The notes: generated from the letters alone by a model not told the origin. Shown: positions 42,015-50,511, numbered from the stretch's first letter. The stretch: DNA of 64,000 bases from DATKUC01 sp964553615 (GCA_964553615.1 CAZKMA010000018.1:11399-75398); one strand, 5' to 3'. Translations and numbers: made by a program.

Positions 42015-44285
42015 ATGGCAAGAATTGTGCTCGTTTCCAACAGACTGGCCACGTCGACGACGAGAACTGAAGACGGAAGTTTCGTCTTCAGTCCGAGCGT
42101 CGGTGGGCTCGCAACCGGCCTCAGTTCGCTGCATGGAGGAGACGAAACAATCTGGGTCGGATGGAGCGGCCTGCAATCGGACGATTTGACCGAATCGGAG
42201 AGCCGATACGTCGAAAAGGAGCTGTTGGAAAAGTACAACAGCGTATCTGTTCCGCTGAGCAGCGATGAACTTGGCACATTCTACTACGGCTTCTGCAACA
42301 ATATCGTGTGGCCGCTGTTCCACTACTTTCTTACTTACGTTGAATATGACAAAGCACTGTGGGATTCCTACGTTCGCGTCAACAGGATATTTGCCGATAA
42401 GGTCCTCTCGGTGGCCAGGGACGGCGACTTCATCTGGGTTCACGACTACCAGCTCATGCTGCTTCCTTCGCTGCTGAAAGAACGGCTGCCGGATTCGACC
42501 ATCGGATTCTTTCTCCACATCCCGTTTCCCTCTTACGAAATCTTCAGGCTCCTGCCGTGGCGGGAAGATGTTCTGATGGGTCTCCTCGGTGCCGACCTTG
42601 TTGGGTTTCACACGTACGACTACGCCCGCCATTTCCTTTCGAGTGTCCGACGGCTTGTTGGTCTTGAACACAGCCTCGGAAGTATTCGCAGGGAGAACCG
42701 TATTGTGAAGGTAGACGTCTTTCCTATGGGAATTGACTATGAGAAATACTCGAAGGCACTCGAAGATGAAGGGATAAGACGGGAGCTGCAGAATCTGACC
42801 GATGAGCTTCAAGGGAAGAAGGTGATTCTCTCTGTCGATCGTCTGGACTACTCCAAGGGTATTCCGCAGCGACTTCGCGCCTTCCTGGCATTTCTGGAGA
42901 ACTACCCGGAGTACTTAGGCAAGGTAACGCTCATTATTGTCGTCTCACCGTCCCGGACGAAGGTTCCGCAGTACATGGAACTCAAGCGTGAGCTTGATGA
43001 GCTTGTCGGCGTTGTGAATGGCCAGTTCGGCCGTATCGACTGGACTCCGGTGCAGTATTTCTATCGAACTTTCGATTTTGCCCACCTTACGGCGCTCTAT
43101 GCTTTGTCAGATCTGTTACTGGTGACGCCCCTGCGGGACGGCATGAATCTTATTACAAAGGAATACATAGCAACGCATTCGGATATGCGGGCAGTTGTAG
43201 TATTGAGTGAAACCGCAGGCGCCGCGCGCGAGCTCGGGGAGGCTCTCATTGTCAACCCGACCAACATAGATGAGATAGCCGCGGCAATCCGGACCGGACT
43301 CGAAATGACCGATGAGGAGAAAATCGAAACTAACACGGCTATGCACCGCCGCCTGAAACGCTACGATGTTCACTACTGGGCGAACGACTTCATGGAAAAA
43401 CTCGATGCCGTAGCAAACGATCAACGGGGTATCAGCGCACGAAGGCTGACGCAGCAACTCCGCAAGAAGTTGATCGAGGACTATCGGAACGCTGCACAAC
43501 GGTTGATCCTGCTCGGCTACGACGGTAGCCTCGTGCAGCTGGCAGATCGTCCCGGGAAAGCCGCTCCCGACAGCGGTCTGATTAGCCTGCTGCAGCAACT
43601 CGGAGGCGACCCGAGGAACGCAGTGGTCATTGTAAGCGGCCGGTCGCACGACCTCCTCGAGCGATGGTTCGCAGGCCTCGAGATCGGTCTGGCATCCGGC
43701 CACGGGGCATGGTTTCGAAATGGCCCATCCGATGAATGGCAACTTATCGAGGCCGTACACGGGGAATGGAAGGAGACCATTGAACCTATCATGGAACGGT
43801 ATGTTGACCGGACTCCGGGGACATTCATCGAAGAAAAGGACTTTTCGCTTGCCTGGCACTACCGGCGCGCGGAACCTGAACTTGCAGCAATCCGAGTCGC
43901 GGAGCTCAAGGATGCATTACTGAGCCTCACGTCCAACTTCAACCTTTCGGTTCTCGAAGGAAAGCAGGTTCTCGAGGTCAAGAATGCGGGAATAAACAAG
44001 GGTCGTGCCGCCACGCTATGGACCACGAAGCACGCATGGGACTTCATTCTTGCCGTAGGCGACGACTGGACAGATGAAGACATGTTCTCGGTTCTTCCGG
44101 AGGCCGCGTACACTATCAAGGTTGGACTTGAATTCTCGAACGCGCGATTTTTCCTCGAGTCTCCATCCGAAGTGCGACGGATGCTTGGCGACATGGCGGA
44201 AAGCGAAATTTCGCCTGTCGCCGGAAGTACGCCTTCCGCCGGAAGTACGCCTTCCGCCGGGCCTACGACGCCGGACGAAGGCTAA
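42015..44285 (+). CDS. otsA: Trehalose-6-phosphate synthase fused to a phosphatase-like domain lacking its nucleophile
   Basis: The protein has 756 residues. Residues 1-470 are a complete GT20 synthase (GWSGLQ, WVHDYQLMLLPSLLKE, FLHIPFPSYEIFRLLPWR, GFHTYDYARHF, VDRLDYSKGIPQRL, TPLRDGMNLITKEY). It makes trehalose 6-phosphate from UDP- or GDP-glucose and glucose 6-phosphate. Residues 480-740 are a HAD phosphatase of the trehalose-6-phosphatase type. Its later motifs are intact (VIVSGRS, NKGRAATLW, GDDWTDEDMF), but motif I reads GYDGSL, with Gly501 where the nucleophilic Asp should be. The C-terminal tail has a short repeat. Starts after GGGAG; 3' end overlaps the FAH gene by 23 nt. Confidence 0.93.
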   Translation: MARIVLVSNRLATSTTRTEDGSFVFSPSVGGLATGLSSLHGGDETIWVGWSGLQSDDLTESESRYVEKELLEKYNSVSVPLSSDELGTFYYGFCNNIVWPLFHYFLTYVEYDKALWDSYVRVNRIFADKVLSVARDGDFIWVHDYQLMLLPSLLKERLPDSTIGFFLHIPFPSYEIFRLLPWREDVLMGLLGADLVGFHTYDYARHFLSSVRRLVGLEHSLGSIRRENRIVKVDVFPMGIDYEKYSKALEDEGIRRELQNLTDELQGKKVILSVDRLDYSKGIPQRLRAFLAFLENYPEYLGKVTLIIVVSPSRTKVPQYMELKRELDELVGVVNGQFGRIDWTPVQYFYRTFDFAHLTALYALSDLLLVTPLRDGMNLITKEYIATHSDMRAVVVLSETAGAARELGEALIVNPTNIDEIAAAIRTGLEMTDEEKIETNTAMHRRLKRYDVHYWANDFMEKLDAVANDQRGISARRLTQQLRKKLIEDYRNAAQRLILLGYDGSLVQLADRPGKAAPDSGLISLLQQLGGDPRNAVVIVSGRSHDLLERWFAGLEIGLASGHGAWFRNGPSDEWQLIEAVHGEWKETIEPIMERYVDRTPGTFIEEKDFSLAWHYRRAEPELAAIRVAELKDALLSLTSNFNLSVLEGKQVLEVKNAGINKGRAATLWTTKHAWDFILAVGDDWTDEDMFSVLPEAAYTIKVGLEFSNARFFLESPSEVRRMLGDMAESEISPVAGSTPSAGSTPSAGPTTPDEG
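44220..44255 (+). repeat. 18-bp tandem repeat, two copies, inside otsA
   Basis: GCCGGAAGTACGCCTTCC occurs at 44220-44237 and 44238-44255, with a partial third copy. It encodes AGSTPS repeats in the hydrophilic tail; this is a likely slippage site. Confidence 0.85.
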
Positions 44286-44979
44286 CCGGATTCCGGAGAG
44301 TTCCTATCCGCTCTATTTCAACCTCGACGATATCACCGTCACCAATCGGACTTACACCGCTCGGGGTGCCGGTCAGGATGAGGTCTCCCTCTTCAAGGGT
44401 GAAATTTCGACTGACGAAGGAAATCGTCTCCGCAATGGAAAAAATCATGTGCCGGGTGTTGGAGTTCTGGACCACTTCCCCATTCTTCCGACAGACTATG
44501 TCAAGTTCCTGCGGGTTCCCAATCAGGTGATGAGGAACAATACGGGGGCCGATGGGACAGAAGGTGTCGAACGATTTTCCGCGAAACCATCCGGATCGAT
44601 CGCCGTTCTGGATGTTTCGCTGACTTACATCGTTCGCACACGTGTAGCCAAAGATGACCGAATACGCGTCCTCGGCCCGGACATTTCTGCACCTCTTCCC
44701 GATAACAATGGCAAGCTCAGCCTCGTGGTCCGTTCGGGGCACTTCAAAATTGTATGACTTTAGAATCTCCGGAATTACGATCGCCTCGCCATTTCCTATG
44801 AGCACATTGGGAGTCTTGGCGAAGAGGATGGGTTCGACAGGAATGTCTTGGGTAAACCCCTGCACCCTGACCGATTCACTTTCCGCGATGTGGTCTCGAT
44901 AATTCAGACCGAGCGCAACAATCTTTGTGGGCCGGACCTCGTACACTTTGTCCGTCCCTTCTACCGGAAGACGTACCAT
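44263..44979 (-). CDS. Fumarylacetoacetate hydrolase family protein
   Basis: The protein has 238 residues with the FAH fold: IVALGLNYRDHIAES, the metal-binding DHEAELAIVIGKRCRNV (Glu, Glu) and GYTCANDVSQRN (Asp), and GDLILTGTPSGVSPIGDGD. Family members hydrolyse or decarboxylate acyl-pyruvates, for example oxaloacetate decarboxylase FAHD1-like or 2-hydroxyhepta-2,4-diene-dioate isomerase; the substrate is not decidable. GAGGGGG lies before the ATG. The 3' end overlaps otsA by 23 nt. It is the last gene of a run with the 45031 gene and coaX (51 nt from the former). Confidence 0.88.
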   Translation of the reverse strand: MVRLPVEGTDKVYEVRPTKIVALGLNYRDHIAESESVRVQGFTQDIPVEPILFAKTPNVLIGNGEAIVIPEILKSYNFEVPRTDHEAELAIVIGKRCRNVRAEDAYSVIFGYTCANDVSQRNIQNGDRSGWFRGKSFDTFCPIGPRIVPHHLIGNPQELDIVCRKNGEVVQNSNTRHMIFSIAETISFVSRNFTLEEGDLILTGTPSGVSPIGDGDIVEVEIERIGTLRNPVSLRPAS

Positions 44980-45030
44980 GAATGCCCCCTCAATGAAGTA
45001 TAAGCTATCGTCTCCCCTGGCCGAGAGACC

Positions 45031-45507
45031 TCATATGGTTACCAGCTTGTCGGGAGAAGACTCATTCACATATATGTATCGATATCGACCTGAAGACTCC
45101 GCAGGTGCCGCATCGCCGGCTGCACCAACCGCGGTTGACTGTGCAGGCTGCTTTTTTCGTACTTCGGAGAAGAAATAGAGAACATCCGATATGTCCGCGT
45201 GGGAGTTGCTCATCGCGTACCGATAGACAAGGGCACGACGCTTCGCAAGCTCACGAAACCCCTGCTGCTTAGCTATTGTCGGATCAACCAGCTCTCGGAG
45301 CGCATTCCGAAGCCCTCCGTACCAGGCCCGGTACATGTCTATGTAGTTCAGAGTCTTTCGCTCATCCACATAGTAGAGCTCGAGTATTCCCGAAACGGAT
45401 GGAACGCTGTTCAGGATGTCGAACTTTTCCGCCTGTCGGAGCCGCGACCACCGGACAGTGAAATATGCATCCGAGTTCCGTGTTGATTTCGTTATACTCG
45501 GTTCCAT
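45031..45507 (-). CDS. Small protein of unknown function coupled to coaX
   Basis: The protein has 158 residues with no signal peptide or membrane helix. It starts MEPSITKSTRNSDAYFTVRWSRLRQAEKFDILNSVPSVSGILELYYVDERKTL and includes RAWYGGLRNALRELVDPTI and a low-complexity region (SSEKKQPAQSTAVGAAGDAAPAES-like) before GRYRYIYVNESSP. I recognise no family. Its ATG overlaps the coaX stop (TGATG), so it is translationally coupled and probably functions in the same context. Confidence 0.6.
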   Translation of the reverse strand: MEPSITKSTRNSDAYFTVRWSRLRQAEKFDILNSVPSVSGILELYYVDERKTLNYIDMYRAWYGGLRNALRELVDPTIAKQQGFRELAKRRALVYRYAMSNSHADISDVLYFFSEVRKKQPAQSTAVGAAGDAAPAESSGRYRYIYVNESSPDKLVTI

Positions 45508-46298
45508 CAGGCGCGCTCCGGATTTCTCTCGCCTATGAGCCGCAGCCCTTCCAGGGTCAACCACGGCTCAACCGAATCTACGGAATCGATGAGCGTCGCG
45601 ATTACGCCGGAAAGGCCGCCGGTCGCAATTACGGTAGCAGGTCCATCCAGCTCACCACGTATCCGATCTATGATGGCACCGACAAGTCCCACATACCCGA
45701 ATATGATTCCGGACTGGATTGCATGGATCGTATTCGTTCCTATTGCCGAAGGTGGGGCAACCAGAGGGACGTGCGGCAGTTGATCGGTGTTCCGTGAAAG
45801 TGCATTCATTGCCGCCTGCATTCCCGGAGCTATGGAAGCACCACGAATACGGCGTGCCTGATCTACAACGGTGAAACTCAACGCGGTCCCGAAATCGACA
45901 ACAATACAGTTCGATCTGCACCGATTGTATCCCGCCACCGCGTTTGCAATGAGATCGGTGCCAAGTTCCGCGGGATTTTCGATAGCAAACTCAAGCCCGA
46001 TATCCAGTGTGCGCTTCACAACCAGCGGAGTCTTGTTGAGCACCGTCTCCACGAGCGTCACAAAACCGGCGGTCAGAGAAGGGACAACACTGCTCAGGAC
46101 CGTTCGTCGTATGTTTTCCGCCGGAACCTCCGCTGACGAAAGGAGCGACCGCAGAGCAATGCCATATTCGTCCGCGGTACGCTCGGTGTCTGTGGAAAGT
46201 CGCCAGTGCTGGACGAGGCTCTCTTTTGCGTACAACCCAACCGCGACATTGGTATTGCCGACATCGAGACAGAGCACAAGTTCCGTCGAAAGAGTCAT
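45507..46298 (-). CDS. coaX: Type III pantothenate kinase
   Basis: The protein has 263 residues: phosphate loop LCLDVGNTNVAVGLYA, ELGTDLIANAVAGYN (pantothenate site), IVVDFGTALSFTVVD (second phosphate motif) and IATGGLSGVI near the C-terminus. The enzyme phosphorylates pantothenate, the first step of coenzyme A synthesis. The length is normal. The ATG overlaps the stop of the 95-residue gene (TAATG), and the next gene overlaps its stop, so three genes are tightly coupled. A start three residues downstream is possible. Confidence 0.93.
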   Translation of the reverse strand: MTLSTELVLCLDVGNTNVAVGLYAKESLVQHWRLSTDTERTADEYGIALRSLLSSAEVPAENIRRTVLSSVVPSLTAGFVTLVETVLNKTPLVVKRTLDIGLEFAIENPAELGTDLIANAVAGYNRCRSNCIVVDFGTALSFTVVDQARRIRGASIAPGMQAAMNALSRNTDQLPHVPLVAPPSAIGTNTIHAIQSGIIFGYVGLVGAIIDRIRGELDGPATVIATGGLSGVIATLIDSVDSVEPWLTLEGLRLIGERNPERA

Positions 46299-46585
46299 TA
46301 CCCTTCGTTTCCACCTTCAGCTTCGAGCCCCATATACTCGAACAGCTCTTGTTGAATCCAGATGAAGTTCCTATTTTCTGTAGGCACGAGAAATCGAGCA
46401 GATTCCGACTCGTCCCCTTCTTTGGTGAAGACGGTGACCTTTTCGACGGCAAGCACGGGATATTTCTTATCCTGTTTGAACAGCTTGGACGTCCGGATGT
46501 AACTGGAAGACATATGTGGAAAAAAATCCCTGAATGCCTTCTCGAGATCCCCTTTCACGCGAACATAGAAAATTGGGCCCTGCAT
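46298..46585 (-). CDS. Small protein of unknown function upstream of coaX
   Basis: The protein has 95 residues and begins MQGPIFYVRVKGDLEKAFRDFFPHMSSSYIRTSKLF. It is charged, has no export signal and ends EAEGGNEG. AAGGAG precedes the ATG at 6-8 nt, and the stop overlaps coaX (TAATG). I do not recognise the family. It looks like a small cytoplasmic protein, perhaps nucleic-acid or protein binding. Confidence 0.6.
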   Translation of the reverse strand: MQGPIFYVRVKGDLEKAFRDFFPHMSSSYIRTSKLFKQDKKYPVLAVEKVTVFTKEGDESESARFLVPTENRNFIWIQQELFEYMGLEAEGGNEG

Positions 46586-46668
46586 TTCAACGCTCCTTCC
46601 CTGGAATCAATTGCAACTCCTCCGGCCACCACAAGTATAGTCTGTCCGTGATCATATTTTCCACTCGT

Positions 46669-47025
46669 TTATGACGATTCGTAGCGAATTGTTATCTCTA
46701 CCCGACGATTCAGCTCCTGCATGTCCGGGAGTCGGGTTACAGGATTAGAGGCACCCAGGCCTTCAACCGTGGAGGTCTGCGGAAGTGCAATGCCCGCATT
46801 CCGCAGATAGGCAGAAACTGCGTCCGCACGCTCGGTCGAAATCCATGCGCGGCCGGCTTCCGAACCCGCAATTGCGCAGTAGCCGATAATCGAAACATCA
46901 GTGACACGCGTGCCACGGAGCGCGCTCACAAGGGACTCAAGCCGCGCGCGCGCACCATCCGTAAGATGCGAATCATCCGGCAGAAAATGGATGATCAGAT
47001 GTTCTTCCGTCATGGTAGGCGCCCG
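46669..47025 (-). CDS. OmpA-like peptidoglycan-binding domain, C-terminal part of a gapped gene
   Basis: About 118 residues remain after the assembly gap. They form an OmpA C-terminal domain: IIHFLPDDSHLTDGARARLESLVSAL, VSIIGYCAIAGSEAGRAWISTERADAVSAYLRNAGI, VEGLGASNP and LNRRVEITIRY. The usual Asp and Arg that hold the peptidoglycan diaminopimelate are only partly recognisable (NRRVEI is present). It almost certainly belongs to the same gene as the segment at 47126-47623. The reading frames of the two segments differ by one base across 100 N, so the gap length is not real. Confidence 0.75.
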   Translation of the reverse strand, partial: RAPTMTEEHLIIHFLPDDSHLTDGARARLESLVSALRGTRVTDVSIIGYCAIAGSEAGRAWISTERADAVSAYLRNAGIALPQTSTVEGLGASNPVTRLPDMQELNRRVEITIRYESS

Positions 47026-47125
47026 NNNNNNNNNNNNNNNNNNNNNNNNNNNNNNNNNNNNNNNNNNNNNNNNNNNNNNNNNNNNNNNNNNNNNNNNNNN
47101 NNNNNNNNNNNNNNNNNNNNNNNNN
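47026..47125. other. Assembly gap of 100 N
   Basis: A second run of exactly 100 N, again just after a membrane helix in a membrane-anchored protein gene. Its true length is unknown. Confidence 0.97.
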
Positions 47126-47623
47126 CGCGCCGAGCTGGCCGGAAGTGTCCACAGATTCCGCAATCGCAGTCCGGGGAGCAGGAGATCCGGAAGATATACG
47201 AGAACCGAGGAGAATAATGGTTCCCACAACCGCAACGACAACCGCCGCGCCAGTCGCGGCAAGAATGATCTGTTTCCCCCGTCCGGGCCTTCGGGGTAAT
47301 CGCAGTGGTCCCGGGAGCCGCAAGGTCCGGGTAGCATAGGTAGCTCCGTTCAGCCTTACGTCCAAAACAAGTCGCCGTCCAACGATTGAACCCCGAAGGT
47401 CTATTCGCGGCCGTGCCGGAACTGCTGGAATATCCGAAATCTCGAAGGTCGTCAAAGGCGCATGCTCAAGTCCCGGACCGGAAACCAGAACACTGATTAT
47501 TGCACGAACCTGACGCGGTTCTCTTGTCGTGAGCGACAGAGTTCTGATGCCGGAACCAGTTGCGAGAAGCAGCGGGACATAGAATCCCTCGTCAATCTGA
47601 ACTTCTACAGTAACATCCACCAT
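47126..47623 (-). CDS. Hsp70-substrate-domain-like plus membrane helix, N-terminal part of the OmpA-domain gene
   Basis: About 166 residues are visible. Residues 5-110 resemble the beta-sandwich of the Hsp70/DnaK substrate-binding domain. In order they show VPLLLATG, SLTTREPRQVRAIISVLVSGPG, TTFEISDIPAVPARPRIDLRGSIVGRRLVLDV, matching the DnaK order of IPTKKSQVF, VTIHVLQGE, LGQFNLDGI-PAPRG-PQIEV. Residues about 125-145 are a membrane helix (IILAATGAAVVVAVVGTIILL). The gap follows, then the OmpA domain at 46669-47025. No ATPase domain precedes it. There is no clear ribosome site; a hairpin lies just upstream. Confidence 0.6.
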
Positions 47624-47635
47624 TTTATGATAACA

Positions 47636-47673
47636 CAACGACCGCAACTTTGACACGAACAAAGGGGTCGTTG
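47636..47673 (-). other. Hairpin in the leader of the OmpA-domain gene
   Basis: Arms CAACGACC (47636-47643) and GGTCGTTG (47666-47673) are perfect inverted repeats, with a nested CTTTG/CAAAG pair inside. It lies 12 nt before the start codon and after the prsA-like gene. No T-run marks it as a terminator, so it may control translation. Confidence 0.45.
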
Positions 47674-47817
47674 CAGCAGTTCCCATTTTTTACGCGGCAC
47701 CGTGAACGGGCATGCTGCCGGGCGCGTCGCGACTATGTCTGTTTTATACGAGTTAGCCGCGGCCAATGCGAATTGCTGAGGCCGTTGTGCATTTCAGGGT
47801 GGAGAGCCCCGTTCTGT

Positions 47818-48804
47818 CTATCCGAGCTTGATGAGCTCCTTTACATCCGAACCCTTCTTCAGCTTGTCGATGTAGTCCTGAACTGCGGTGCTCTGTTTCT
47901 TTTGCAGCAAGTACTGGTTAATCTGTTGCTTCACGTCGGCAAATTTGGCGGTTTCCGGCGGGAACTTCTTGAGCACCTGAATGATGTGATATCCGAACTG
48001 AGTTTCAACGACATTCGATATCTGGTTCACATCAAGCGAAAACGCCGCTTTTTCGAATTCAGGCACCATCTGCCCCTTGGAAAAGGTTCCCAGATCTCCT
48101 CCCTGTGCTGCGCTCCCGTCCTGGGAGTATTTTTTTGCAAGCGTGGCGAAATCCGCACCCTTCTTCAGCTCAGCGTCTATCTGCTCCGCCTTTGTCTTCG
48201 CAGCTGCCTTCTCCGCCGCAGTCATGTCCTTGGTCACCTTGATAAGGATGTGCCGCGCATGAACACGTTCGGGCATCTTGAACTCGGAAGTGTTATCATC
48301 ATAAAACTTTTGCTCTTCCGCTGTGGTAACCGAGACAGCATCGAGCACATTTTTCTTCACAAGATCCTGAATGGCGAGGGACCGTTCAAGGTCCTGGCGG
48401 AGAGAATCCTGAGTCATCCCGGCAGTCTTCAGCGCCTGCTCGAATTCCTTCTCGTCTTTGAATCGTGCCTTGAGGGAGCTGAGCTGAGCATCCACCTGCT
48501 TGGTAGTTACGACGATTTTTTCCTTCTTGCTCTCCTGATACAGGAGCTCCTGGGAAATGAGCGTGTCCAGGACATTCTTCTTGAGATCGGCAAGCTGTTT
48601 CGGATCAGGCTTCTTACCTTGCTGCGTGAACGACTGCTCGCTTCGCGTAACTGCCTCGTTGAATCGCAGCTTGCTGATGCCTACGCCGTTCACCGTTGCA
48701 ACCGCGTTCGCGGTACTCGCACTCTTTCCCGAGCAACCCGCGAGGACTGCAACTGCAAGGACCGATAGTAATAGCAGTCCGCAAGTTCGCGTTCTAATAA
48801 TCAT
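47818..48804 (-). CDS. PrsA/SurA-like peptidyl-prolyl isomerase lipoprotein
   Basis: The protein has 328 residues. The lipobox is VLAGCS (Cys near 23). A SurA-type N-terminal helical region (VATVNGVGISKLRFNEAV, LDTLISQELLYQESKKEKI) surrounds a parvulin domain (about 180-275: HARHILIKV, ADFATLAKKYSQDGSAAQGGDLGTFSKGQMVPEFEKAAFSLDVNQIS, TQFGYHIIQV). It folds exported proteins at the membrane. The ATG at 48804 with AAGGAG 5 nt upstream was chosen; an open frame upstream to 48936 would overlap the asparaginase-domain gene. Confidence 0.9.
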   Translation of the reverse strand: MIIRTRTCGLLLLSVLAVAVLAGCSGKSASTANAVATVNGVGISKLRFNEAVTRSEQSFTQQGKKPDPKQLADLKKNVLDTLISQELLYQESKKEKIVVTTKQVDAQLSSLKARFKDEKEFEQALKTAGMTQDSLRQDLERSLAIQDLVKKNVLDAVSVTTAEEQKFYDDNTSEFKMPERVHARHILIKVTKDMTAAEKAAAKTKAEQIDAELKKGADFATLAKKYSQDGSAAQGGDLGTFSKGQMVPEFEKAAFSLDVNQISNVVETQFGYHIIQVLKKFPPETAKFADVKQQINQYLLQKKQSTAVQDYIDKLKKGSDVKELIKLG

Positions 48805-48874
48805 ACATACTCCTTGGATCAGGCGGTGCTGCGTTCGCCGTCGGACGGCCAACCGCGCTTTTCCCGACCCGGGT

Positions 48875-49378
48875 TTAGCCGCTTGCGCGACCTGTTTCAT
48901 GTTCAAAGACTCCCGTGCTACGGTTCTTGCGTACATCGTCCCATCGGAAAACGAGCCCGTTCATGGCCACGTAAACACCGTGAGAGAGCAGTTGAACCGC
49001 TGCGAGAGCGAATCCCAAATTGAATACCGCGTCCGATTCCGATACGGCAAAGGGTATCAGTGCGCCGGTCATAACTATGGTACGAGGAAGGGAGGCATTG
49101 CCAAGAACGCGCGCAGTCTCCACCATGGTATCGGTTCCATGCGTTATGACAATACGCTCCTCCGCGGCTGCCCGGCAGGATGCGAGAATACTCTCCCGAT
49201 TCCGGTCAACCATGTCAAGACTGTCAATGAGTTGATTGATTTCGAGTTCGATCGGGACAGTGCAGCGTGTTTGTTTCAGGATCTCGGGCAAATGCGTGTT
49301 CTTGAATGTCAATTCGCCACGAATCTCGTCGTACTGCTTGTCGAACGTGCCGCCGGTAATAATGATACGTATGCTCAA
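48875..49378 (-). CDS. Asparaginase-domain protein, half size
   Basis: The protein has 167 residues. It has the N-terminal asparaginase fold: IIITGGTFDKQYDE, which holds the catalytic Thr in GGTFDK, and IVITHGTDTMVETA (catalytic Thr/Asp), with MTGALIPF. L-asparaginases have about 330 residues with a second C-terminal domain, absent here; the protein ends shortly after the first domain. Similar short proteins occur in other bacteria, so it is probably a true family rather than a truncation. The start is TTG with AGGAG 11 nt upstream. Substrate unknown. Confidence 0.75.
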   Translation of the reverse strand: MSIRIIITGGTFDKQYDEIRGELTFKNTHLPEILKQTRCTVPIELEINQLIDSLDMVDRNRESILASCRAAAEERIVITHGTDTMVETARVLGNASLPRTIVMTGALIPFAVSESDAVFNLGFALAAVQLLSHGVYVAMNGLVFRWDDVRKNRSTGVFEHETGRASG

Positions 49379-49425
49379 GCTTTACTGAACTCCTGTGCGA
49401 CATGCAGATGCATGATGCGCACCAA

Positions 49426-50511
49426 TCAGATCTCGCGCCACCGGTGACAGGCTACCATGTGTTCTCCATCCGCTGCCTCGAGCTGCGGTTCGACTTGACG
49501 ACAGATATCCGTTGCAAACGGACAACGCGGGTGGAAACGGCATCCAGCCGGTGGATTGATCGGATTCGGAACGTCGCCGGTAAGAATAATCTTTTCACGC
49601 TTGGTCCGGGGGTCGGGTACCGGTATCGCGGAAAGCAGTGCCTTCGTGTACGGATGCAACGGCTCTCTGAAGAGCTCGGCCGTAGGACTTGTCTCTACCA
49701 TCTTCCCGAGATACATGACTGCGATTCGATTGCTGATGTACTTCACGACCAGGAGGTGATGAGTCACAAAAAGGTAGGTCAGCTGGAACTCGTCCTGAAG
49801 TGTCTTCAGAAGATTCAGTATCTGCGCCTGAACCGACACGTCGAGTGCCGATGTGGGTTCATCCATCATGACAAACTCAGGATTCGTTGCAAGTGCTCGG
49901 GCAACGGCAATCCGTTGGCGTTGGCCACCGGAAAACTCGTGAGGGTACCGCATCCGATGCTCTTTCGAGAGTCCGACAATTCCGAGCAGCTCATTGACCC
50001 GCTCATCGATTTCACGCGCGGGAAGGAGATGCTGTGATACCAGCGGCTCGCCAATGATATCCTTCACGAGCATTCGCGGATCGAGTGAGTTCGACGGATC
50101 CTGAAAAACCACCTGGAATCGCTGCCGAAGAGCCAGCAGACGCCGCGAGGATAGCTGCGTAATGTCAACTTCCTTCAGAAGCGTTTTCGCACGATCGAGC
50201 TCCTCCGGATTCTTGCTTTCGAGCAGCCGTTCGATTTCGTCGACAGTGTCCGCCGGTTGATCGAAATAGATGCGACCGGATGTTGCTTCGTGCAACCTGA
50301 TGATTGTCTTGCCAAGGGTCGTCTTCCCGCAGCCGGATTCACCGACCAATCCAAGGCATTCTCCGCGCCGGATGTTCAGGTCCACCGAATCAACAGCCTT
50401 GACGTCGGCTACATGCCGGAGAAAGACTCCAGCCTTTACCGGGTAATATTTCTTCAGATCGCGGATCTGGATAATGTCCTGACTCTTTTCAGTTGCTGTT
50501 TCTGTGCTCAT
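49426..50511 (-). CDS. oppF: Oligopeptide ABC transporter ATPase OppF
   Basis: The protein has 361 residues. Walker A is LVGESGCGKTTLGKTI, the signature is EFSGGQRQRIAVARAL and Walker B is FVMMDEPTSALDV. The C-terminal oligopeptide tail carries the four-Cys-type PINPPAGCRFHPRCPFATDICRQVEPQL. It forms the ATPase dimer with OppD. The start overlaps the oppD stop (ATGA). It is the last gene of the opp run. Confidence 0.95.
   Translation of the reverse strand: MSTETATEKSQDIIQIRDLKKYYPVKAGVFLRHVADVKAVDSVDLNIRRGECLGLVGESGCGKTTLGKTIIRLHEATSGRIYFDQPADTVDEIERLLESKNPEELDRAKTLLKEVDITQLSSRRLLALRQRFQVVFQDPSNSLDPRMLVKDIIGEPLVSQHLLPAREIDERVNELLGIVGLSKEHRMRYPHEFSGGQRQRIAVARALATNPEFVMMDEPTSALDVSVQAQILNLLKTLQDEFQLTYLFVTHHLLVVKYISNRIAVMYLGKMVETSPTAELFREPLHPYTKALLSAIPVPDPRTKREKIILTGDVPNPINPPAGCRFHPRCPFATDICRQVEPQLEAADGEHMVACHRWREI

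Noticed and set aside
47650..48768. A 372-codon plus-strand open frame opposite the PrsA-like gene
   Set aside because: The minus-strand protein has a lipobox and a parvulin domain; the plus frame is Leu/Arg/Cys-rich and meaningless.
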